Shown: positions 42,216-51,993, counted from the first letter of the stretch. The stretch is DNA of 64,000 nucleotides from Mycobacterium avium subsp. avium (GCF_009741445.1 NZ_CP046507.1:3224001-3288000); one strand, 5' to 3'. Translations and numbers: made by a program. Notes: a model not told the origin generated them from the letters alone.

Positions 42216-43238
42216 CTAGTTGGCCGGCTTCTCGGCGTGCCCGCCGAATTGCTTACGCATCGCCGAGAGCGTCTTGTTGGCGAAGTCATCGAGATGCCGG
42301 GAGGCGAAGCGGGACTGCAGCGCGGTGGTCAGCACCGGCGTGGGGACCCCCTCGTCGATCGCGGCGATGGACGTCCAGCGGCCCTCCCCCGAGTCGGAGA
42401 CCCGCCCGGAGAACTCCTTGAGCTCCGGTGATTCGTGCAGCGCGATCGCCGTGAGATCCAGCAGCCAGGATCCGATGACGCTGCCGCGCCGCCACACCTC
42501 GGCGACCTCGGGGATGTCGAAATCGTATTGGTAGAACTCGGGATTGGACAGCGGCGCGGTTTCGGCGTCGCCTTCCTGCACGTGCTTGCCGATGTCGGCG
42601 TTGCGCAACACGTTGAGTCCCTCGGCGAGCGAGGCCATCATCCCGTACTCGATGCCGTTGTGCACCATCTTCACGAAGTGCCCGGCGCCGGACGGCCCGC
42701 AATGCAGATACCCCTGCTCCGACCGGGTGACCTCGCCGTCGCGGCCCGGCGTCCGCGGCGCGGCGTCCACCCCGGGTGCGACGGTGGCGAAGATCGGCTC
42801 GGCGTGCGCGAACGCCTCCTCGTCGCCGCCGATCATCAGGCAGTAACCGCGTTCCCGACCCCAGACGCCACCGCTGGTGCCGCAGTCCAGCAGCCGAATC
42901 CCCTTCTCCGACAGCGTCTTCGAGTGACGAATGTCGTCACGGTAGTAGGAGTTGCCGCCGTCGATGACGATGTCGCCGGGCTCCAGCGTGGTGGCCAGCT
43001 CCTCGATCACCCCGGTGGTGATCGTCCCGGCCGGCACCATCACCCACACCACCCGCGGGGCGCTCAGCTTCGCGGCGAGCTCTTGCAGCGAGGAGACCGC
43101 GGTCGTCTTCTCCTCCCCCGCCATCGCCTTGACCGCGTCCGGATTGTGGTCGTAGACAACGCATTCGTGTCCGCCCTTGACCACCCGGCGGACGATGTTG
43201 GCACCCATCCGGCCCAGGCCGATCATCCCCAGCTGCAT
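42216..43238 (-). CDS. gnd2: 6-phosphogluconate dehydrogenase (decarboxylating, short type)
   Basis: A 340-residue enzyme that oxidatively decarboxylates 6-phosphogluconate to ribulose 5-phosphate. MQLGMIGLGRMGANIVRR gives the nucleotide fold, VIDGGNSYYRDDIRH and DCGTSGGVWGRERGYCLMIG the substrate site, and GHFVKMVHNGIEYGMM the catalytic Lys region. The short length is that of the NAD-preferring YqeC-type enzymes, whereas the NADP type is about 470 residues. It lies 16 bp downstream of zwf in a pentose-phosphate operon. Confidence 0.95.
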   Translation of the reverse strand: MQLGMIGLGRMGANIVRRVVKGGHECVVYDHNPDAVKAMAGEEKTTAVSSLQELAAKLSAPRVVWVMVPAGTITTGVIEELATTLEPGDIVIDGGNSYYRDDIRHSKTLSEKGIRLLDCGTSGGVWGRERGYCLMIGGDEEAFAHAEPIFATVAPGVDAAPRTPGRDGEVTRSEQGYLHCGPSGAGHFVKMVHNGIEYGMMASLAEGLNVLRNADIGKHVQEGDAETAPLSNPEFYQYDFDIPEVAEVWRRGSVIGSWLLDLTAIALHESPELKEFSGRVSDSGEGRWTSIAAIDEGVPTPVLTTALQSRFASRHLDDFANKTLSAMRKQFGGHAEKPAN

Positions 43239-43254
43239 CGTGTTTCGAGCCTCC

Positions 43255-44664
43255 TTATCGTTTCGTGGACGTGCTCTGCGGCAGCCACGGTTGCTGCCAG
43301 GCGTGGCGACCGTGCACCAGCGCCTGCGCGGCCTCGGGTCCCCAGGAGCCTTGCTCGTATTGGTGGATGCGGCTCGGCTTGTCCAGCACCGGCTGCACGA
43401 TCCGCCAGGTCTCTTCGATGGCGTCCTCGCGGGCAAACAGCTGGCGGTCGCCGTTGAACGCGGCGTAGAGCAGCCGTTCGTAGGGCCGCACCGGTTCGCC
43501 GAGGTCCACCGCGAACGAGGAGTCCAGGTGGACGTCGTGCCACGAGTCGCCGACCTGAGCGGACAGCTGCAGGCGCATCCCGGGATCGGGGTCGATGCGC
43601 AGCACGATCTGGTTGGGCTCGGGCGGGCGGCGGTTGGGCAGGAAGGAGAAGCCGGGCACGTGATGCAGGAACATCCGGACCTCGGTGACCTTGTGCGGCA
43701 ACGCCTTGCCGGCGCGCAGGAAGATCGGCACCCCGGCCCAGCGCCAGTTGTCGATCTCGGTCCTCAACGCGACGTAGGTCTCGGTGGTGGAATCCTTTGC
43801 CACACCGGGGACTTCGGTGTAGCCACGATACTGGCCACGCACGCAGTGCTCCGGGTCCAGCGACGGCATGGCCCGGAACACCTCGGCCTTCTTGTCGTTG
43901 AGGTCGTCGGCGCCGGCCCCGACCGGGGGTTCCATGGCGACCAGCGCGAGCACCTGCAGCAGATGGTTTTGCACGACGTCGCGCACCGCCCCCACCGCGT
44001 CATAGAACTTGCCGCGGTCCTCGATGCCGAAGTCCTCGGCCATGGTGATGTGGATTTCGGAGATGCTGTCGCGGTCCCACAGCTTGGCCAGGGCGTTGTT
44101 GGCGAACCGCAGGTATTGCAGTTCTTCGACCGGCTGTTTGCCCAAAAAGTGGTCTACGCGCAGGATTTGGTCTTCGTCGAGCACCGCGCGCAGCCGGGCG
44201 TTGAGGTCGCGCGCCGATTCCAGGTCGTGGCCGAACGGCTTTTCCACCGCCACCCTGGCGCGTTCCAGTAGGTCGGCCTTGGCCAGGTTCTCCACGATCG
44301 GCGCGAACAACGACGGCGGCATCTCCAGGTAGTACAGCGGACGCGAATCGCCACCGATCTTCTCGGCGAGCTCGCTGTAGAGCCCGGTGTCGGTGACGTC
44401 GCCCGACAGGTAGGAAAGCCGGCCCGCCAAGCGGTCGAACACTGCGTCGTCGAACGTCTCACCGGTGGCCTTGATCGCCTCCCGGGCGCGGTCCAGCAGC
44501 TGGTCGAGGGTGATGTCGTCGCTGGCCACGCCGATGATCGGGTGCTCGAGCTCCTCGCGGCGCTCCAGCCGGTAGAGCGCGCGGAACGTCATCTTGCGCG
44601 CCAAGTCCCCGGTGATTCCGAAGATCACCAGCAGGTCGGATGGATGGCTGTCATCGTCGGCCAA
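43255..44664 (-). CDS. zwf: Glucose-6-phosphate dehydrogenase
   Basis: A 469-residue enzyme making 6-phosphogluconolactone and reduced cofactor. GITGDLARKMTFRALYRL is the nucleotide site (Gly-x-x-Gly-Asp-Leu-Ala), EKPFGHDLESA the conserved Lys region and RVDHFLGKQPVEELQ the active-site His segment. The start is TTG 44664 after GGGAGGAG. Upstream in the same operon as gnd2; equivalent to Rv1121 (zwf1). Confidence 0.96.
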   Translation of the reverse strand: MADDDSHPSDLLVIFGITGDLARKMTFRALYRLERREELEHPIIGVASDDITLDQLLDRAREAIKATGETFDDAVFDRLAGRLSYLSGDVTDTGLYSELAEKIGGDSRPLYYLEMPPSLFAPIVENLAKADLLERARVAVEKPFGHDLESARDLNARLRAVLDEDQILRVDHFLGKQPVEELQYLRFANNALAKLWDRDSISEIHITMAEDFGIEDRGKFYDAVGAVRDVVQNHLLQVLALVAMEPPVGAGADDLNDKKAEVFRAMPSLDPEHCVRGQYRGYTEVPGVAKDSTTETYVALRTEIDNWRWAGVPIFLRAGKALPHKVTEVRMFLHHVPGFSFLPNRRPPEPNQIVLRIDPDPGMRLQLSAQVGDSWHDVHLDSSFAVDLGEPVRPYERLLYAAFNGDRQLFAREDAIEETWRIVQPVLDKPSRIHQYEQGSWGPEAAQALVHGRHAWQQPWLPQSTSTKR

Positions 44665-44738
44665 GACCGCTCCTCCCGAAAGTCACCCGATCGGCTCCCT
44701 TGAGACTCACTACCCGCGGCCGGCGGACTCAACACTAG

Positions 44739-45769
<1,031 letters not shown>

Positions 45770-45886
45770 GCCACCAGGCTAGGCGTAGTTGTGATTGACT
45801 GGATCCCCGCATGGCCTTACCCGCGAGAAGCGGGGCGGGGCGGCGGCGACGTCGGCGAAAACTGCAGCGGGAGACGGGCTTACACG

Positions 45887-46570
45887 ATGCTCACCTTGAA
45901 CCAAGCGCTCGAGGAGACCCGGACCGGTGACCTGTGGCTGTTTCGCGGCGGTTCGGGTCCCGACCGCGCCATCCAGACGTTGACCAACAGCCCCGTCAAT
46001 CACGTCGGCATGACGGTGGCCATCGATGACCTGCCGCCGCTGATCTGGCACGCCGAGCTGGGTGACAAGCTCGTCGACCTGTGGACCGGGACGAATCATC
46101 GTGGCGTGCAACTCAACGATCTGCACCAGTCGGTGTTGCAGTGGACGCAGCGTTACCGCCAACGGTGCTGGCTGCGCCAGCTGACGCCGCCGGCCACCCG
46201 CGAGCAGGAGAACAGGCTGCTGCGCGTGATCGCCCGGATGGACGGCACCGCGTTTCCCACCACCATGCGCCTCACCGGCCGGTGGCTGCGCGGCCGACTG
46301 CCCACCGCCTACGACTGGGCACGCGGAATCCCCGTGGTGGACAAGAAGATTCGGGAGACAACGCGCCGACGAAAGGAACGTCAACGGCTCGGTCTGGAAG
46401 CGGCCTACTGCGCGGAAACCGTGGCGATCACCTACGAGGAAATGGGTCTGCTCACCACCGAGAAGTACTCGAACTGGTTCGACCCGGGCTCGTTCTGGAG
46501 CGGCGACAAGCTTCCGCTCACGCCGGGCTATGCGCTGGGCGACGAGATCGAGATCGCGGTCGATCGGTGA
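45887..46570 (+). CDS. YiiX-like permuted NlpC/P60 cysteine hydrolase fold (Rv1118c-like)
   Basis: A 227-residue protein starting MLTLNQALEETRTGDLWLFR. An early His in SPVNHVGMTVA and a late Cys in EAAYCAETVA are in the order expected for circularly permuted papain-like (YiiX/LRAT-like) hydrolases. No signal peptide is visible at this start, but M. tuberculosis Rv1118c is longer as I recall, so an upstream non-ATG start is possible. Substrate unknown; peptidoglycan, amide or lipid substrates are all plausible. Confidence 0.7.
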   Translation: MLTLNQALEETRTGDLWLFRGGSGPDRAIQTLTNSPVNHVGMTVAIDDLPPLIWHAELGDKLVDLWTGTNHRGVQLNDLHQSVLQWTQRYRQRCWLRQLTPPATREQENRLLRVIARMDGTAFPTTMRLTGRWLRGRLPTAYDWARGIPVVDKKIRETTRRRKERQRLGLEAAYCAETVAITYEEMGLLTTEKYSNWFDPGSFWSGDKLPLTPGYALGDEIEIAVDR

Positions 46571-46574
46571 GGGG

Positions 46575-46898
46575 TTAGTCGACCGTCATCTCGCCCATCC
46601 GCGACCACCCGGTGGCCTCGACGGTCTGGCTGATGATCTTGGGCGTGGACTTCAGCGCCTGCGGGAGCTCTTGCATCGCCCGCTTGAAGTGGTCGCTGTT
46701 GACGTGAGCGCTGCCGGCGTCACCGTCGCGGAACGCCTCCACCAGCACGTACTCGGCCGGGTCGTCCAGGCTGCGCGACCACTCGAACCACAGGTTGCCC
46801 TCCTCGGCCCGGGTGGCCGCGGTGAACGCGGCGACGAGGTCCGGCCAGCGGTCGGCCCACTCGGGTTTGGTCTCGAACTTGACGACGATGAAGATCAT
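46575..46898 (-). CDS. Antibiotic biosynthesis monooxygenase (ABM) domain protein
   Basis: A 107-residue single ABM domain: MIFIVVKFETKPEWADRWPD, then EEGNLWFEWSRSLDDPAEYVL and HVNSDHFKRAMQELPQ. The family includes cofactor-free monooxygenases and haem-degrading proteins and usually forms dimers. It has the same length as Rv1117. Its stop is 4 bp from the convergent Rv1118c-like gene. Confidence 0.88.
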   Translation of the reverse strand: MIFIVVKFETKPEWADRWPDLVAAFTAATRAEEGNLWFEWSRSLDDPAEYVLVEAFRDGDAGSAHVNSDHFKRAMQELPQALKSTPKIISQTVEATGWSRMGEMTVD

Positions 46899-46921
46899 TG
46901 CGGCCCCGCCTCGGTTCGCTG

Positions 46922-46972
46922 CTGGGATGACTTGGGATGGCGCTCTGGATGACTTGGGACGACTTGGGATGA
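46922..46972. repeat. Imperfect tandem 10-bp repeats (CTTGGGATGA)
   Basis: About five degenerate copies of CTTGGGATGA, the clearest at 46953-46962 and 46963-46972, in the leader of the ABM gene. Possibly a slippage-generated microsatellite or a weak operator array. Confidence 0.6.
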
Positions 46973-47308
46973 CGCCCGCCCCTGCCCGCGGGCAGCGCCA
47001 GCCTATCGGGCCGGGTCGCCACCGCGGCCCGGCCCCGGCCGCGATGGCAGGTCGCTTTTTTGGGCGAAATAATCACAGCAAAGTGGGCTCATCCGTCACA
47101 GGCGACACATCAGCCCGCTTTTGCCGCGCGCCACCCGGTCGCACACGTAGTGGCCCAGCTCACATGGGCACGGATATCCGCGCTATTTCACTTTGCGGAA
47201 CAGAGAATGGTCGCGAACCGGGGCGCCGAAACCGGGTAACAATCACTTGTACGGCCGCGTTTTATTCGTTATGGATTCGCAATTACTGCGTCGCCGGGAA
47301 AAGGTAAT
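46973..47308. other. Non-coding, partly AT-rich region
   Basis: No supported gene. It begins GC-rich and becomes AT-richer after 47050, with a T6 tract and an exact inverted repeat GCAAAGTG (47078-47085) / CACTTTGC (47189-47196). It separates the ABM gene promoter from the 3' end of the NlpC/P60-like gene. Confidence 0.5.
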
Positions 47309-47851
47309 TCAGGGGCCCGGCGGGGGCGGCGGCACGGGCGCCGGCGCATCGATCAGAACGGCGGGCGCTTCCGGCGGCGCAGGCGGCGCGTCGGGCGGCG
47401 GAGCCGGTGCGTCCGGCGGGGGCGGCGGTGCGTCCGGCGGGGGCGGCGCGCCGCCGTCCTCGGGGGGCATCGGCAGGAACATGTGGTGGGTGAATCCGGC
47501 CTGGTAGGCACCGGCGCCCCCGACGTGGACGCCGCCGTGCTCGCCGCTGGACACCGCCGTCCCGTCCGGCAGCGTCACCGCGGTGTGGCCGCCGTTCCAG
47601 CCGATCACCAAGGCGTTGGGGGCGGTGCCGTATTGGAAGCCCCGGGCCAACAACGCGGCTTCCTCGTTTCCGGTATTGAACCGGTCTCCGAACACTGGCC
47701 TGTCAGTTGCTGCATTCGCAATCCACGAAGCAAGTCCCGAACAATCGGTCCCAGCCGGAGAATCTCCACCCGAAATATAAGGCGTGCCGGAGACCTGATT
47801 GATCAACGACATCAATGTTGCAATAACGACCATGGCCAGGGAGGCTAGCAA
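47309..47851 (-). CDS. NlpC/P60-like hydrolase with proline-rich tail
   Basis: A 180-residue protein. A hydrophobic N terminus (MVVIATLMSLINQ) acts as anchor or signal, then the catalytic domain shows Cys in SPAGTDCSGLASW and His in WNGGHTAVTLPDG, the order of NlpC/P60 peptidases. The last 50 residues are PPPPDAPPPPPDAP-type repeats, probably a cell-wall linker. TTG 47851 lengthens the hydrophobic segment; ATG 47833 is the alternative. It lies in a lower-GC pocket. It might cleave peptidoglycan peptides, or, being small, act on other amides. Confidence 0.75.
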   Translation of the reverse strand: MLASLAMVVIATLMSLINQVSGTPYISGGDSPAGTDCSGLASWIANAATDRPVFGDRFNTGNEEAALLARGFQYGTAPNALVIGWNGGHTAVTLPDGTAVSSGEHGGVHVGGAGAYQAGFTHHMFLPMPPEDGGAPPPPDAPPPPPDAPAPPPDAPPAPPEAPAVLIDAPAPVPPPPPGP

Positions 47852-47989
47852 TAAGGTTTATTGCGATCCAAAATTTGTGGCACAGGTCATTCGCTAAACG
47901 GACAATGACGTGCGCCGCAGACTGAGCCAATATATTACACACGGGTATATTTGCCGCAGCAAAATGCTTACGCCTTCGGCGACCCGGCC

Positions 47990-48343
47990 TTACGCGTCGT
48001 CTCGCTCGCTTTCCGCGATCTCGCGGTCGACCTCGGCTTGCTCCCGGTTAGCGCGCGCCCGCGTGCGCTTGACCCGTTCGTCGATGCGGCGCAGTCGCGC
48101 CCGTTCCCGCTCGGCGACCGTGCCCTCGCGTTCGTCGGCGAGCTGCTCGCGTTCGTCGGCCAGGCGCTCGCGCTCGTCGGCGATCTGCTCGCGCTGATCG
48201 GCGACCCGGTCTCGTCGACCCGCCAGCCATTCACGTCGTCTGACGTCGGCCTCCCGCCGGGCCAGGGCCTTCTCGCGCTGATCGAGCGCGTCGGACCGAC
48301 GCTCGGATTCCTCGGGAGGCTCGGCCCAGTGTTCTGCGGCCAC
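47990..48343 (-). CDS. Charged coiled-coil protein
   Basis: A 117-residue protein made almost wholly of Arg/Glu/Asp/Ala heptads, such as DQREQIADERERLADEREQL, predicted to form one long coiled coil; no cysteine, no membrane segment. The GTG start follows AGGGTGA. Repetition of ADERE-type units suggests growth by internal duplication. Function unknown; similar short proteins occur widely in mycobacteria. The same DNA is open in another frame on this strand, but only this frame has a regular heptad pattern. Confidence 0.65.
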   Translation of the reverse strand: MAAEHWAEPPEESERRSDALDQREKALARREADVRRREWLAGRRDRVADQREQIADERERLADEREQLADEREGTVAERERARLRRIDERVKRTRARANREQAEVDREIAESERDDA

Positions 48344-48412
48344 AATTCACCCTAACCCTGCGGCGGCCGACCGTTCGACGCGTCGAGCGCCGCCGGCACC
48401 GGGTCCGGGTGC

Positions 48413-48796
48413 TCAGAGCGGGGTCCACACTCCGTTGTTCCAGATTCCCCAGTTACCGGCGCCGGTCGGATTCCACATCATTTGCGCCCCGGGCGCCCAG
48501 GCCGGTTGCGGTGGCGGGGGCGGTGCCCACGCCGGCGGCGGTCCCCAGGGCCCCCAGCCCGCCGGGCCGGTGGGGCCACCGGGGTGTTGCCAATCGTGGC
48601 ATTGATGCCAGTCCCAGTCCAAGACGTTGCCCCAGGACGGGTTCCACGGATCGCCCGGACACCAATGCCCGGTGGGTGCGGGGGCCGGGGCCGCCGCGGC
48701 GACGGGGCCGTCGGCGAGACCGACGACGGACATCGCCAACGCGCCGCCCGTCACCACGCTCGCCGCCCAACCCGCCGTGCGCTTTTCCGTCGTCAT
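48413..48796 (-). CDS. Small secreted Trp/Pro-rich protein
   Basis: A 127-residue protein with a signal peptide: basic start MTTEKR, hydrophobic core AASVVTGGALAMSVVGLA and likely cleavage after AAAA. The mature part is rich in Trp, Pro and Gly (WDWHQCHDWQHPGG; WGPWGPPPAWAPPPPP) with two Cys that could form a disulfide. Such proteins are commonly exported cell-wall or culture-filtrate proteins of unknown role. Confidence 0.75.
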   Translation of the reverse strand: MTTEKRTAGWAASVVTGGALAMSVVGLADGPVAAAAPAPAPTGHWCPGDPWNPSWGNVLDWDWHQCHDWQHPGGPTGPAGWGPWGPPPAWAPPPPPQPAWAPGAQMMWNPTGAGNWGIWNNGVWTPL

Positions 48797-48864
48797 GCCC
48801 TAAGACTTTCCCGTGGCGAGGTTCGGGGCAAGTGGCAATTCGGAGTCGTCGCGGGTTCTAGGGC

Positions 48865-49263
48865 TCATACCCCGAACTTGGCCCGCGCCTTCGGCGTCAC
48901 CGGAGTGAACAGGTTGACCAGGTTTCCGTCCGGATCCCGGAACAACAACGCGCGGTTGCCCCACGGCATGGTCGTCGGCTCCGTCACGACCTCGGTGAGC
49001 TGCTCGCGGAGCCGCTCGTATTCGGCGTCGACGTCATCGACGATGAACTCCACAATCGCGCTGCGGTTGGCCGCGGGTTCGGCGGATCCGGCACCGAACA
49101 GGGGTACCGTCTGGTCGCTGCCGATGGCCAGCGTGGCCGCCGGTGTCGGAATCTCGGCGAACAGCTCGTTTGCCCACACGGCCGAGACTCGGGTGACCAT
49201 CTCGTAGAAACCGACGAGGCGCTGCACGTCGGCGGTGATGATGCGGGTCGATACGAACTTCAT
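48865..49263 (-). CDS. VOC-family (glyoxalase/bleomycin-resistance-like) protein
   Basis: A 132-residue VOC-fold protein. MKFVSTRIITADVQRLVGFY opens the first beta-alpha-beta module and VEFIVDDVDAEYERLREQ the second, ending ALLFRDPDGNLVNLFTP, where Asp/Asn-Leu-Val is a typical metal-site context. Related proteins bind drugs or act as metal-dependent lyases. Start chosen at MKFVST; an upstream extension is low-complexity. Confidence 0.85.
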   Translation of the reverse strand: MKFVSTRIITADVQRLVGFYEMVTRVSAVWANELFAEIPTPAATLAIGSDQTVPLFGAGSAEPAANRSAIVEFIVDDVDAEYERLREQLTEVVTEPTTMPWGNRALLFRDPDGNLVNLFTPVTPKARAKFGV

Positions 49264-49364
49264 GCGGGTGCTCCTCGAAGGGGTGGATGTGGTGTCGCCC
49301 AAGCACATTAGGCGCTGCCTCTGACAACCGAGCGGCCGTTTTGTCGGGCCGGTAGGCGCGAGAT

Positions 49365-49970
49365 TCACCCTGCCGTCGGGGGTATGGCGCGCTCGATCAG
49401 GGCGGCCGCGATCCCGGCAGCCGTCGGGAAGGCGTCGGTGCCCAAGGCCCTGGTCCGAACCGAGGCGCCATCGAGCAACAGCGCCAGCTGCTCACCGAGG
49501 AGTTCTGGATCGGCGGCGCCGGCCTCCCGGGCGGTCTCGCTCAGGCGGGCGGCGACGGAGGTCTTGTACTCGCGGGCCCGCACGCGCGCGGGATGCTGCG
49601 GATCGGAGATCTCCACGGCGGCGGCGATGAACGGGCAGAGGGGCATCGGCTCGTCGGTGAACGCAGGCGGCGTCGCAAATACCGCGAGCAGTCGTTCGCG
49701 GGGCATGAGATCGTCGCGCTCGAAGACCTCGGACGTGGTGTCGACGTCAAGACGCCGCAGGTACTCAGCGATCAGCTCGTCTTTGCTACCGAAGTGCTGG
49801 TAGGCGGTGCGCTTGGACACCTGCGCCGCCGCGCAGAGCAGGTCCATCCCGGTGTTGTTGATGCCCCGCTCGCGGAACAGCTGCTGCGCCGCGCCGAGGA
49901 TGCGCTCGCGAGCACCCCGGCCCCGTCGCCGGCCGCGCGGGCCCTTCTCCAGCTCGGTCACGCCGTCCAT
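49365..49970 (-). CDS. TetR/AcrR family regulator
   Basis: A 201-residue TetR regulator with the HTH at about residues 20-65 (RERGINNTGMDLLCAAAQVSKRTAYQHFGS shortened here to VSKRTAYQHFGSKDELI), followed by a helical ligand domain ending near LLLDGASVRTRALG. Start ATG 49970 after a basic leader is excluded. It is divergent from an SDR gene, and the intergenic region carries an exact inverted repeat GTGTACTTA/TAAGTACAC, the likely operator. Confidence 0.9.
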   Translation of the reverse strand: MDGVTELEKGPRGRRRGRGARERILGAAQQLFRERGINNTGMDLLCAAAQVSKRTAYQHFGSKDELIAEYLRRLDVDTTSEVFERDDLMPRERLLAVFATPPAFTDEPMPLCPFIAAAVEISDPQHPARVRAREYKTSVAARLSETAREAGAADPELLGEQLALLLDGASVRTRALGTDAFPTAAGIAAALIERAIPPTAG

Positions 49971-49981
49971 GGTAACGCTCA

Positions 49982-50029
49982 GTGTACTTAGCTGGCGTTC
50001 GCACGCGCCGTGCGGTAGCTTAAGTACAC
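49982..50029. promoter_or_regulatory. Operator pair GTGTACTTA...TAAGTACAC
   Basis: An exact 9-bp inverted repeat (49982-49990 and 50021-50029) 30 bp apart in the 95-bp gap between the divergent TetR and SDR genes. Each arm contains the palindrome GTAC, so each could be a half-site or a separate site for the adjacent TetR. Confidence 0.6.
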
Positions 50030-50065
50030 AGATCAGTATGCATAATCTTGGCACGGAGGGTCGTT

Positions 50066-50803
50066 GTGGGGAAGCTCGACGGCAAGGTGGCGGTGATTAC
50101 GGGTGGCTCGAGCGGTCTTGCGCTCGCCACCGCCAAGCTGTTCGTCGACGAGGGAGCTCACGTCTTCATCACGGGCCGGCGGCGGCACGCTCTGGACGAG
50201 GCCGTCGCGTCGATCGGGCGCAACGTCACCGCCGTGCAGGGCGACGCGGCCAACCTCGACGACTTGGACCGGCTGTTCGACACGGTGAAGCGGGAGAAGG
50301 GCAGCATCGACATACTTTTCGCCAGCGCCGGCACCGGAGGGCAGGCGCGCAGGCTCGGTGAGATCACCGAGCAGGACTTCGACACGGTCTTCGGGCTGAA
50401 CACCCGTGCCACCCTGTTCACGGTGCAAAAGGCGTTGCCGCTCTTCAACGATGGCGGGTCGATCCTGATGACGGGGTCTATCGCCTCGGTCAAGGGCTGG
50501 CCGGATTACAGCGTGTACTCGGCGAGCAAGGCCGCCCTGCGCTCGTTCGCCCGCACGTGGCTCAACGAGCTGAAGGACCGCCGGATCCGCGTGAACGTGC
50601 TCAGCCCGGGCCAGGTCGCCACACCGATTCAGGAGAAGATGTTCGACGCGGAGACCAAGCGGCAGTTCGAATCCCTGATTCCGCGGCGTACGATGGGCCG
50701 TCCCGAGGAGATCGCGACGGCCGCACTGTTCCTGGCCTCCGACGACTCGGGCTACGTCAACGGGGTTGAGTTGGCCGTCGACGGCGGCACCTCGGCCATC
50801 TGA
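50066..50803 (+). CDS. SDR family oxidoreductase
   Basis: A 245-residue classical SDR: VITGGSSGLALATAKL (nucleotide loop), FASAGTG in place of NNAG, MTGSIASVKG with the Ser, and YSASKAALRSF with Tyr-Lys. Ends EELAVDGGTSAI-like. The GTG start follows GGAGGG at 5 nt. Divergent from and presumably controlled by the TetR regulator; substrate unknown. Confidence 0.9.
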   Translation: MGKLDGKVAVITGGSSGLALATAKLFVDEGAHVFITGRRRHALDEAVASIGRNVTAVQGDAANLDDLDRLFDTVKREKGSIDILFASAGTGGQARRLGEITEQDFDTVFGLNTRATLFTVQKALPLFNDGGSILMTGSIASVKGWPDYSVYSASKAALRSFARTWLNELKDRRIRVNVLSPGQVATPIQEKMFDAETKRQFESLIPRRTMGRPEEIATAALFLASDDSGYVNGVELAVDGGTSAI

Positions 50804-50868
50804 CGTGAAGGCCGGCGGTCGGCCTCCGCTTCGCCGGGCGCATCGGGTACCGAATGTTGCTGTGCGCT

Positions 50869-51309
50869 CTAGCTTTTCGGTGTCAGGACGACGACGGGGA
50901 TCGGGCGCGACGTCCGCTTCTGGTATTCGGCGTAGCGGTTCTGATTGTTCTTGTTCACGATCTCCCAGAGCCGGGCATAGTCAGCGTCGCCGGGCGGCAC
51001 GATCCGCGCGGTGACGGCGAAACGCTTTGGGCCCACGTTGATTTCGGCTTCCGGCTTGGCTTTGAGGTTGTGATACCAGCCGGGGGCCTCGGGCGCGCCG
51101 CCCTTGGACGCGACCACCAAATAGTTTTCGCCGTCGCGGGCGTAGGTCAGCGACGTGGTGCGCGGTTTGCCGGTCTTGGCGCCGACGGTGTGCAGCAGCA
51201 GGCTCGGTATCCACAGCGTGCGGTGACCGATCCAGCCGTTGGTCTTGCGGTAGACCGTGTCGTGCACCCGCAGCACCTGTGGGAGCAGTTTTTCCTCTAC
51301 GAAACTCAT
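50869..51309 (-). CDS. Ddn-family F420-dependent nitroreductase-like protein
   Basis: A 146-residue FDOR-A/Ddn family protein. The core is LLLHTVGAKTGKPRTTSLTY then LVVASKGGAPEAPGWYHNLK and PEAEINVGPKRFAVTARIV, the signature of deazaflavin (F420)-dependent nitroreductases such as Ddn. These reduce quinones or nitroimidazoles. The ATG chosen excludes sixteen unconserved upstream residues. Confidence 0.9.
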   Translation of the reverse strand: MSFVEEKLLPQVLRVHDTVYRKTNGWIGHRTLWIPSLLLHTVGAKTGKPRTTSLTYARDGENYLVVASKGGAPEAPGWYHNLKAKPEAEINVGPKRFAVTARIVPPGDADYARLWEIVNKNNQNRYAEYQKRTSRPIPVVVLTPKS

Positions 51310-51408
51310 AACTGTCAGTCTCGTCAGTGGCGTCGCACTTATCCAGCGTTCCAACAACGGTGTTCTGAAGTGCGTCGGACGCCTACCGGCGAGGGCGTCG
51401 ACGCAACA

Positions 51409-51780
51409 TCAGAGCTCGTCGACGATCGCGATACCCACGTCCCAGCCCGCCGCTTTTAAATTCTTGTCCCTGGTCCATAGCCGTGCACCGTCGACCAGAG
51501 CAACCGACCCGAGAAGATGGACGTCGATCGCACTCAGTCCGCGGCCCCACAAGCGGTGGCATTCGACGAGATGAAGGACCTCCGCATGCGTCAGCAACGG
51601 GAACGCCCGAAGATTGGACAGCAGGCGCAATAGATCGGCGCGCCGCCTGATCGCACCCAATGCCAACTCCTCGATCACCATTTGGTGGCAACCGATTGCG
51701 TCGTTGGTCAGGAACTCTATGAGTCGCTTGTCGGCGACGTGCAGATGATCGATCCATACCGACGTGTCAACGAGAATCAT
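51409..51780 (-). CDS. vapC: VapC toxin, PIN-domain ribonuclease
   Basis: A 123-residue PIN-domain toxin. Acidic catalytic residues are visible in MILVDTSVWIDH (Asp5), Glu in VIEELALGAI, Asp in LSAIDVHLLGS and WTRDKNL. It would cleave RNA, typically tRNA or rRNA, when freed from VapB. Its start lies inside the vapB 3' end (14-bp overlap). Equivalent to VapC32 (Rv1114) by neighbourhood next to ychF. Confidence 0.93.
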   Translation of the reverse strand: MILVDTSVWIDHLHVADKRLIEFLTNDAIGCHQMVIEELALGAIRRRADLLRLLSNLRAFPLLTHAEVLHLVECHRLWGRGLSAIDVHLLGSVALVDGARLWTRDKNLKAAGWDVGIAIVDEL

Positions 51781-51973
51781 CGGCGGGTGTCCTCCGGCGA
51801 GGGCCGACCGATGCCTTCCGATCCGTGCCGCCGAGCGCCGCCAGCCGACGGGCGCTCTCTACCCGAACGAGTGTCTGCAGTCCCTGACGGAGGAGCGCCA
51901 CGCTCTCTGTCACCCCGGTCAGTTCGGCCGCCTCTGCCAATAAGGCGTCGTCAATCGTCACCGTCGTCCTCAT
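51767..51973 (-). CDS. vapB: VapB antitoxin
   Basis: A 68-residue antitoxin with a ribbon-helix-helix N terminus (MRTTVTIDDALLAEAAELTG) and a C-terminal basic/disordered toxin-binding tail. First gene of the vapBC operon, overlapping vapC by 14 bp. A near-palindrome 21-37 bp upstream is the probable autoregulatory operator. Confidence 0.92.
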   Translation of the reverse strand: MRTTVTIDDALLAEAAELTGVTESVALLRQGLQTLVRVESARRLAALGGTDRKASVGPRRRTPADDSR

Positions 51974-51993
51974 TTAGACACCTCCATGAGCAT

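Noticed and set aside
47968..48345. Alternative frame across the coiled-coil gene
   Set aside because: Ser/Arg/Pro-rich shadow; the other frame has regular heptads and the better start.
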